A stretch of 64,000 bases of DNA from Streptomyces caeruleatus (GTDB taxonomy: Bacteria; Actinomycetota; Actinomycetes; Streptomycetales; Streptomycetaceae): the NCBI RefSeq assembly GCF_001514235.1, contig NZ_KQ948940.1, positions 124,001 through 188,000 on the forward strand, given 5' to 3'. The notes below the pieces were generated by a model, which saw only the letters and a program-made list of their open reading frames with translations, made no database searches and was not told the DNA's origin. The translations under genes were made by a program, and so were the position numbers. Shown here piece by piece: positions 58,908 to 64,000 of the stretch (within the stretch, counting starts at the first letter, position 1; every line of letters starts with the position of its first letter).

Positions 58908-59065
58908 GAGGGGAAAGACTGCCTCATAGTGACGGGTGGTTCCACCGGCGGCCCGCCGTCCCCGAACCTCCCCCGAACCTCCTCGACTGAACACTCCCGC
59001 CCCGCCGCCCGTACCGGAGGGGAGGGAAACCAGCGCCCTACCGCACCACCGGAGGTACCTCGCCC

Positions 59066-60127
59066 GTGGCGATCACCAAAGCGGCCCCGCAGGAGACCCA
59101 GCAGGAGACCCAGCAGGAGACCCAGCAGAAGACCCCGCAGAGGACCCCGCAGGAGACCGACGGGGCCGGGCAGGAGGGCCGGCACCTCAACTCCCCCCTC
59201 CTCCTCACCATGCTCATGGTCGTCCTGGTGCTGCTCCAGAGCCCGATCCGCCGGGCGCTGTCCGCACCGGTCATGCAGAGCTGGACGACGGTGTTCGTCG
59301 CGGTGATGGTCCAGGCGCTGCCCTTCCTGGTGCTGGGCGTACTGCTCTCGGCGGCCATCGCGGTGTTCGTGCCGCCGTCCTTCTTCGCCCGCGCCCTGCC
59401 CGGCCGCCCCGCCCTCGCCGTCCCGGTCGCCTCGGCGGCGGGCGCGGTGCTGCCCGGCTGCGAGTGCGCGTCGGTGCCGGTGGCCGGGGCACTGGTGCGG
59501 CGCGGGGTGACGCCCGCCGCGGCGCTGGCGTTCCTGCTGTCCGCCCCCGCGATCAACCCGATCGTGCTGACGGCGACGGCCGTCGCCTTCCCCGGCGACC
59601 CGGAGATGGTCCTCGCCCGGCTGGTCGCGAGCCTGCTGGTGGCCTGCGCGATGGGCTGGCTGTGGCTGCGCCTCGGCCGCACGGACTGGCTGAAGCTGCC
59701 CTCCCACCCGGCCCACGACGGCCAGAGCAGGGGCGAGGCCTTCTGGAACTCCGTCCGGCACGACGTGATGCACGCCGGCGGCTTCCTGGTGGTCGGCGCG
59801 ATGGCGGCGGCGACCCTCAAGGCGGTCGCCCCGGAGAGCTGGCTGCGCGCCGCCGCGGACAACCCGGTGCTGGCGGTCCTCGCCCTCGCGGTGCTCGCGG
59901 TGGTGCTGTCGATCTGCTCGGAGGCGGACGCGTTCGTCGCGGCGTCGCTGTCCCAGTTCTCGCTCACGGCCCGGCTCACCTTCCTCGTCGTCGGCCCGAT
60001 GATCGACCTCAAGCTCTTCGCGATGCAGGCGGGCACCTTCGGCCGGTCCTTCGCCCTGCGCTTCGCCCCGGCCACCTTCGCGCTGGCCGTGGTGGTGTCG
60101 GCACTGACCGGATGGGTGATCCTTTGA
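59066..60127 (+). CDS. Permease (UPF0718/DUF318, YraQ family)
   Basis: 353 residues, about eight transmembrane segments. The family hallmark is LPGCECASVPVAGALVRRGV then LSAPAINPIVLTATAVAF, with a conserved Cys pair and Pro-rich half-helices that may bind a metal or anion; a second half-repeat has CSEADAFVAASLSQF. Residues about 10-31 are Gln/Glu/Thr repeats from a 12-bp minisatellite (59090-59158). It overlaps the TIGR03943 gene by 16 bp, its usual partner. Substrate unknown. GTG start with GGAGG. Confidence 0.88.
   Translation: MAITKAAPQETQQETQQETQQKTPQRTPQETDGAGQEGRHLNSPLLLTMLMVVLVLLQSPIRRALSAPVMQSWTTVFVAVMVQALPFLVLGVLLSAAIAVFVPPSFFARALPGRPALAVPVASAAGAVLPGCECASVPVAGALVRRGVTPAAALAFLLSAPAINPIVLTATAVAFPGDPEMVLARLVASLLVACAMGWLWLRLGRTDWLKLPSHPAHDGQSRGEAFWNSVRHDVMHAGGFLVVGAMAAATLKAVAPESWLRAAADNPVLAVLALAVLAVVLSICSEADAFVAASLSQFSLTARLTFLVVGPMIDLKLFAMQAGTFGRSFALRFAPATFALAVVVSALTGWVIL
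59090..59158 (+). repeat. 12-bp in-frame minisatellite in the permease gene
   Basis: Units of CAGGAGACCCAG (three perfect, three diverged with AAG/AGG and CCG) encode QETQ/QKTP/QRTP before the first transmembrane helix. Confidence 0.9.
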
Positions 60128-61338
60128 ACCGCCAGGCACAGTCGGCAGTCCTGTTCCTGCTCGGCGCGTCCCTGCTGCACGCGGGCAGCACCGACCTCTA
60201 TCTGCGCTACGTCAAACAGGGCCTGCGCCCGCTGGTGCTGGCGGCGGGCGTCGTACTGATCGCGGCGGCGGTGGCGACGGTCTGGTACGAGCGGAAGCGG
60301 GCGCGACGGCACAGGCAGCGCGGCGAACAGCCGAGCCAGGCCGCCCCCGGATCCCCGGCTCATCCCGGGTCCGCGGCTCATCCCGGGTCCGCGGCTCATC
60401 CCGGATCCGCGGCTCATCCCGGATCCGCGGCTAATCCCGGGTCCCCGGCTCATCCCGGGTCCCCGGCTCATCCCGGATCCGCGGCTCATCCCGGGTCCCC
60501 GGCTCATCCCGGATCCGCGGCTCATCCCGGGTCCCCGGCTCATCCCGGGTCCCCGGCTCATCCCGGATCCGCGGCTCACCCCGGATCCCCGGCTCATCCC
60601 GGGTCCCCGGCTCACCCCGGACCCTCGGCTCATCCCGGGTCCCCGGCTCATCCCGGATCCGCGGCTCATCCCGGGTCCCCGGCTCACCCCGAATCCCCGG
60701 CTCACCCCGAGTCCCAGGGTCACCCCGAATCCCCGGCTCACCCCGAGTCCCAGGCCCCCTCCGAACCCCACGCCGACCCCCGGCCCCCCTCCGAACCCCG
60801 CCCCGACCCCCGGCCCCCCTCTCACCCCCACCCCGAACCCCGAGTCGCCTGGCTGCTCGTCCTCCCCCTCCTCGCCCTGATCCTCGTCGCCCCGCCCGCC
60901 CTCGGCTCCTACAGCGCCACCCGCACCGGTACGGCCCTCCAGGAACCCCTCGCCTACCCCGACCTCCCGGCCGCCGACCCCCTGCGGCTCAGCGTCGTCG
61001 ACTACGCGGGCCGCGCCGTCTACGGCCACGGCCGCACGCTGCGGGGCCGTTCCGTCCAGCTCACCGGCTTCCTGGCCCTGGACCGCGACGGCACCCCCTA
61101 CCTGGTCCGGATGGCCCTCAACTGCTGCGCCGCCGACGCCCAGCCGGTCAAGGTCGCCCTCACCGGCCAGGTCCCACCGGTCCTCCAGCCGGACACCTGG
61201 CTGCAGATCACCGGCACCTACACCCCGCGCCGCGCCGAGGACCCGGTCAACGGCGGTCCGATCCCGTTCATCGAGGTCACGCAGGCCAAGCCGGTGCCGG
61301 AGCCGACGGATCCGTACGACGAGAGCTGGAACAGCTGA
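60112..61338 (+). CDS. TIGR03943 family permease partner with long AHPGS(P/A) repeat
   Basis: 408 residues. Two N-terminal transmembrane segments (AVLFLLGASLLHAGSTDLYL; LRPLVLAAGVVLIAAAVATV), then about 140 residues of AHPGSP/AHPGSA hexapeptide repeats decaying into HPESPA and DPRPPSEPR, a third transmembrane segment (VAWLLVLPLLALILVAPPAL) and a C-terminal beta domain typical of the family (RGRSVQLTGFLALDRDGTPY; LNCCAADAQPVKVAL). It is coupled to the permease gene. The His-rich loop might contact metal; this is speculation. TTG at 60124 is an alternative start. Confidence 0.85.
   Translation: MGDPLNRQAQSAVLFLLGASLLHAGSTDLYLRYVKQGLRPLVLAAGVVLIAAAVATVWYERKRARRHRQRGEQPSQAAPGSPAHPGSAAHPGSAAHPGSAAHPGSAANPGSPAHPGSPAHPGSAAHPGSPAHPGSAAHPGSPAHPGSPAHPGSAAHPGSPAHPGSPAHPGPSAHPGSPAHPGSAAHPGSPAHPESPAHPESQGHPESPAHPESQAPSEPHADPRPPSEPRPDPRPPSHPHPEPRVAWLLVLPLLALILVAPPALGSYSATRTGTALQEPLAYPDLPAADPLRLSVVDYAGRAVYGHGRTLRGRSVQLTGFLALDRDGTPYLVRMALNCCAADAQPVKVALTGQVPPVLQPDTWLQITGTYTPRRAEDPVNGGPIPFIEVTQAKPVPEPTDPYDESWNS
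60346..60760 (+). repeat. 18-bp in-frame minisatellite, about 23 units
   Basis: Unit CATCCCGGGTCCGCGGCT and close variants (GGA/GGG, TCC, GCG/CCG, CAC, GAA) encode HPGSAA/HPGSPA. The 3' units are the most diverged, suggesting growth from the 5' side. Confidence 0.95.
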
Positions 61339-61380
61339 CGCGGACCCTCTCTTGCCGCCCCCGGGGACGCCCCCTACCCT

Positions 61381-61403
61381 GAATCTGATGGACCGTCAGA
61401 TTC
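61381..61403. promoter_or_regulatory. Inverted repeat upstream of the amidohydrolase gene
   Basis: GAATCTGA and TCAGATTC flank TGGACCG; the start codon is only 13 bp downstream, so a protein bound here would block transcription start or a short leader. The core CTGATGGACCGTCAG resembles TetR-type operators. Confidence 0.6.
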
Positions 61404-61415
61404 GGGAGGCGTGGC

Positions 61416-62636
61416 GTGGCCAGTACCGAGAGCGGCACCAAGGACCTGCCCAGGGTCATCAGCGTGGACGATCACGTGATCGAGCCCGCGCACCTCTTCG
61501 AGACCTGGCTCCCGGCCAAGTACCGGGACCGGGGTCCGAAGCCCCTCACCGCCGGGATCGGGGAACTCGCCTACGTCGGCGGGAAGTACCGGTTCACCAC
61601 GGACCCGGACGGCCAGATCACCGACTGGTGGGAGTACGAGGGGGACCTCTTCCCGTACAAGCGCATCATCGCGGCCGTCGGGTTCTCCCGGGACGAGATG
61701 ACGCTCGACGGGATCACGCGTGAGCAGATGCGGCGCGGCTGCTGGGATCCGAAGGCGCGGCTGGCGGACATGGACGTCAACCATGTCGAGGCCTCGCTCT
61801 GCTTCCCGACCTTCCCGCGCTTTTGCGGGCAGACCTTCGCGGAGGCCAAGGACAAGGAGGTCGGGCTGGCCTGTGTGCGGGCCTACAACGACTGGATGGT
61901 CGAGGAGTGGTGCGGCGACAGCGGCGGCCGGCTGATCCCGCTGTGCCTGATCCCGCTGTGGGACATCGACCTCGCGGTGGCGGAGATCCACCGGAACGCG
62001 GCGCGCGGGGTGCGGGCGGTGACGTTCAGCGAGATCCCCACCTATCTCGGGCTGCCGTCCATCCACTCCGGCTACTGGGACCCGTTCTTCGCGGCCTGCG
62101 AGGAGACCGGCACGGTCGTCAACATGCACATCGGCAGCAGCTCGCAGATGCCGGCCGCCTCGCCCGACGCCCCGCCCGCCGTCCAGGCGTCCCTGTCCTT
62201 CAACAACGCCATGGCGTCGATGATGGACTTCCTCTTTTCCGGGGTGCTCGTGAAGTTCCCCCGGCTGAAACTCGCGTACAGCGAGGGGCAGATGGGCTGG
62301 ATCCCGTACGCCCTGGAGCGCGCGGACGACGTCTGGGAGGAGCACCGGGCGTGGGGCGGGGTGAAGGACCTGATCCCGGAGCCGCCGTCGACGTACTACT
62401 ACCGGCAGATCTTCTGCTGCTTCTTCCGCGACAAGCACGGCATCGAGGCGATCGAGACGGTCGGCGTGGACAACGCCACCTTCGAGACGGACTACCCGCA
62501 CGTCGACTCGACCTGGCCGGAGACCAAGCGGGTGGCCGAGGAGCACGTCGGCGGGCTCTCCGACGAGGTGGCCTACAAGCTGCTGCGCGGAAACGCGATC
62601 CGGATGCTCGACCTGCCCTTCGACCAAGGGCGTTGA
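61416..62636 (+). CDS. Amidohydrolase-2 family metal-dependent hydrolase
   Basis: 406 residues with the TIM-barrel layout: VISVDDHVIEPAHLFETWLP (metal-type Asp-x-His), DMDVNHVEASLCFPTFPRFC, VNMHIGSSSQMPAA (His), and ETDYPHVDSTWPE (late Asp). The family contains decarboxylases and hydrolases of aromatic or cyclic acids; relatives often sit in aromatic or steroid catabolic loci. GTG start at 61416 with GGGAGG just upstream. Probably controlled through the inverted repeat at 61381. Convergent with the GT2 gene. Confidence 0.88.
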   Translation: MASTESGTKDLPRVISVDDHVIEPAHLFETWLPAKYRDRGPKPLTAGIGELAYVGGKYRFTTDPDGQITDWWEYEGDLFPYKRIIAAVGFSRDEMTLDGITREQMRRGCWDPKARLADMDVNHVEASLCFPTFPRFCGQTFAEAKDKEVGLACVRAYNDWMVEEWCGDSGGRLIPLCLIPLWDIDLAVAEIHRNAARGVRAVTFSEIPTYLGLPSIHSGYWDPFFAACEETGTVVNMHIGSSSQMPAASPDAPPAVQASLSFNNAMASMMDFLFSGVLVKFPRLKLAYSEGQMGWIPYALERADDVWEEHRAWGGVKDLIPEPPSTYYYRQIFCCFFRDKHGIEAIETVGVDNATFETDYPHVDSTWPETKRVAEEHVGGLSDEVAYKLLRGNAIRMLDLPFDQGR

Positions 62637-62655
62637 GGGGCGCTTTGCGGCGTCC

Positions 62656-63429
62656 TCAGCGGGTGGCGGGCGGGCACCGCCACCCGAAGGAGGCCAGCGC
62701 CCGGGCCCTCGCCTCCACCACGGCCATCCGGGCCCGCCGCTCCGCCGGGTCCACGTGGGCCGGCTGGCCGGTCATCTGGCCGTCCCACTTGCGGTAGAGC
62801 AGGCCCGCCTCCGCCGAGAACCAGCCCCGGCTCACGGAGCCCAGCGCGAGCAGCAGGCCGGTGTCCTCGGAGGCGGGCAGGGCCATCCAGCCGCCGAGGG
62901 CGAGCAGCAGTTCCCGGCGTACGCACAGGGTCGCCGGGTGGACCGGGGCGCGGAAGTCGTTCGCCGTCCAGAAGTCCAGTACGGCGCCCGGTTCGATCGG
63001 CCCGTCGTCGGGGTCGCCGGGGAAACCGACCGTCGAGCCGTCCGGCAGGAGGTCCAGGACCCGGGAGGTCGTCCAGCCGACGGCGGGGCCGGCCTCCAGG
63101 ACCGCGAGGTCGCGGGCGAGCGCGCCCGGGGTGAGCTGGTCGTCGGCGTCCAGGATCTTCACGTACTCGCCCTCGGTGTGCGCGAGCGCGATGGTGCGCG
63201 CCACGCCGGGGCCCCCGGGACGGCCCTGACGGAAGGTCACCCGCGGGTCGTCGGGGACGTAGGGGCGGACCGCGTCCGTCTGCCCGTCCTCCTGGATCAC
63301 CCACTGCCACTCCCAGCCCGCCGGCAACCGCTGTTCGCGCAGCGACTTGTGGGCGTCGGGCAGGAACACCGCCGACGGGCCGTGCACAGCGGTGACTACG
63401 GTGATGCGCCGGGTCACGGCCGCGCTCAC
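62656..63429 (-). CDS. GT2 family glycosyltransferase
   Basis: 257 residues, GT-A fold without membrane helices: ITVVTAVHGPSAVFLPDAHK (first strand), WQWVIQEDGQTDAVRPYVPD, EGEYVKILDADDQLTPGALA (DXD-type metal motif), VHPATLCVRRELLLALGGWM and SEDTGLLLALGSVSRGWFSA (catalytic-type ED). Sugar donor and acceptor are unknown. It is joined to the GntR regulator gene by a GTGA overlap, so a saccharide effector is plausible. Confidence 0.88.
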   Translation of the reverse strand: MSAAVTRRITVVTAVHGPSAVFLPDAHKSLREQRLPAGWEWQWVIQEDGQTDAVRPYVPDDPRVTFRQGRPGGPGVARTIALAHTEGEYVKILDADDQLTPGALARDLAVLEAGPAVGWTTSRVLDLLPDGSTVGFPGDPDDGPIEPGAVLDFWTANDFRAPVHPATLCVRRELLLALGGWMALPASEDTGLLLALGSVSRGWFSAEAGLLYRKWDGQMTGQPAHVDPAERRARMAVVEARARALASFGWRCPPATR

Positions 63430-64000
63430 CACCTTTCCAGGGACGTGGTGAACAACAGCTCGGCACGGTCGCCGGGCAGCGTGACCTCGGAGAGGTCCAC
63501 GACCCGGTCGGTGATGTCGTACGACGTCTTGCGCAGCAGGATCACCGACGTCCCCGGCGGCAGGTCCAGCTCCCGCCTCTCGCGCGGCGTCGGCGGGCGC
63601 GCGGTGACCCGTTCCTCGACCCGGCCCACCTCGATGCCGACCGTGTACAGCTGGTTCTGGGTGCCGCCCGGCCAGGGCTCGTTGGCGTCGTCCAGCAGCT
63701 CGGGGTTGGCGGCGATCATCTCGCGGACCAGGTAGGACGTCACCAGGCTGAACGGGGCGCTCTCGGCGGCACACCGGGTCCGGTAGGTGCGCTCCAGCAG
63801 GGGGATCCCCTCCGGTACGCCGAAGACGGCCGCGAGTCGCGGGGGCGCGGCGACCTCGCGGTAGCGCGCGTGGAAGACGAGGTCCCCGACCCGCAGGCCG
63901 CAGTCGTGCTCCGTGGCCCCGGTCGCGGCCCGTGTGGTGAGGGGGCGGCGGGCCCGGTCCTTCTCCCACTGGTGCCGGTGGTTGTCGCGGAGCAGCGCAC
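63426..64000 (-). CDS. GntR-family regulator with UTRA domain (5' end outside window)
   Basis: The frame is open from the window edge to a stop at 63426, giving the last 191 residues of a GntR/HutC-type repressor. Visible are the linker RHQWEKDRARRPLTTRAATG and the UTRA effector domain: VAAPPRLAAVFGVPEGIPLL, ERTYRTRCAAESAPFSLVTS, YLVREMIAAN, TSVILLRKTSYDITDRVVDL and SEVTLPGDRAELLFTTSLER. The DNA-binding domain lies beyond base 64000. It is coupled to the GT2 gene. Confidence 0.88.
   Translation of the reverse strand, partial: ALLRDNHRHQWEKDRARRPLTTRAATGATEHDCGLRVGDLVFHARYREVAAPPRLAAVFGVPEGIPLLERTYRTRCAAESAPFSLVTSYLVREMIAANPELLDDANEPWPGGTQNQLYTVGIEVGRVEERVTARPPTPRERRELDLPPGTSVILLRKTSYDITDRVVDLSEVTLPGDRAELLFTTSLERW

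Noticed and set aside
60346..60760. Regularly repeated 18-bp unit, at first glance array-like
   Set aside because: The units are contiguous with no unique spacers and encode a hexapeptide repeat in frame, so it is a coding minisatellite, not a CRISPR array.

Overview
The window is a GC-rich (about 72 %) actinobacterial chromosome segment, almost certainly from a Streptomyces. The reasons are very high G/C at third codon positions, GTG and TTG starts, an SsgA-like sporulation protein, a relic XRE/DUF397 pair, many actinobacterial two-component, GntR, TetR and MarR regulators, rare TTA codons, and a core order (fba, purA, recR-ybaB, ask-asd) that I recall from Streptomyces core chromosomes. No rRNA, tRNA, CRISPR array, insertion sequence or phage structural gene was seen.

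Left part (0-20 kb): the end of fructose-bisphosphate aldolase with a strong terminator hairpin, an MFS exporter, then a kynurenine block (tryptophan dioxygenase, kynureninase, a TetR regulator and a divergent alpha/beta hydrolase that is a good candidate for the missing formamidase). Next come a secreted or anchored DUF1023 hydrolase, an acyltransferase, two tandem paralogous NarL-type two-component systems whose operons share a 19-bp upstream motif, a P450, two Uma2-type nuclease-fold genes flanking an ABC exporter with its divergent MarR/GbsR-like regulator, and a diacylglycerol-kinase-like gene.

Middle (20-27 kb): purA, followed by an accessory islet at 22.0-26.4 kb. It holds a coiled-coil protein, a TetR regulator, a relic XRE/DUF397 pair (the regulator has two frame lesions), a second decayed gene, a TTA-containing helix-turn-helix gene and a VapBC-like toxin-antitoxin pair with a palindromic operator. 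Core-like genes resume at 26.5 kb.

27-45 kb: a GT2 to membrane-glycosyltransferase fusion coupled to a GntR regulator, a class III aminotransferase, a DJ-1/PfpI-MarR operon with a near-perfect operator, a transmembrane Ser/Thr kinase, a SLATT effector-type membrane protein, ybaB-recR-DUF5063, a PhzF-like enzyme, an SsgA-like protein, a small membrane protein paired with an NB-ARC STAND ATPase that shares its sequence motif, and a two-component system of the OmpR class.

45-64 kb: a two-gene cyclodipeptide synthase plus CYP121-like P450 cluster (mycocyclosin-type pathway logic) with a recognisable promoter, then ask-asd with a 180-bp palindromic element at the gene junction, an ECF sigma factor with a probable membrane anti-sigma partner, SURF1, an S9 peptidase, a lipoprotein, an RCK-type channel-like protein, the permease/TIGR03943 pair with long in-frame repeats, an amidohydrolase and a GntR/GT2 pair running off the window.

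Two themes cut across the window. First, at least eight genes carry in-frame minisatellites with units of 9, 12 or 18 bp. Second, a modular palindromic intergenic repeat occurs three times, each time just downstream of a gene end and in the same orientation as that gene.
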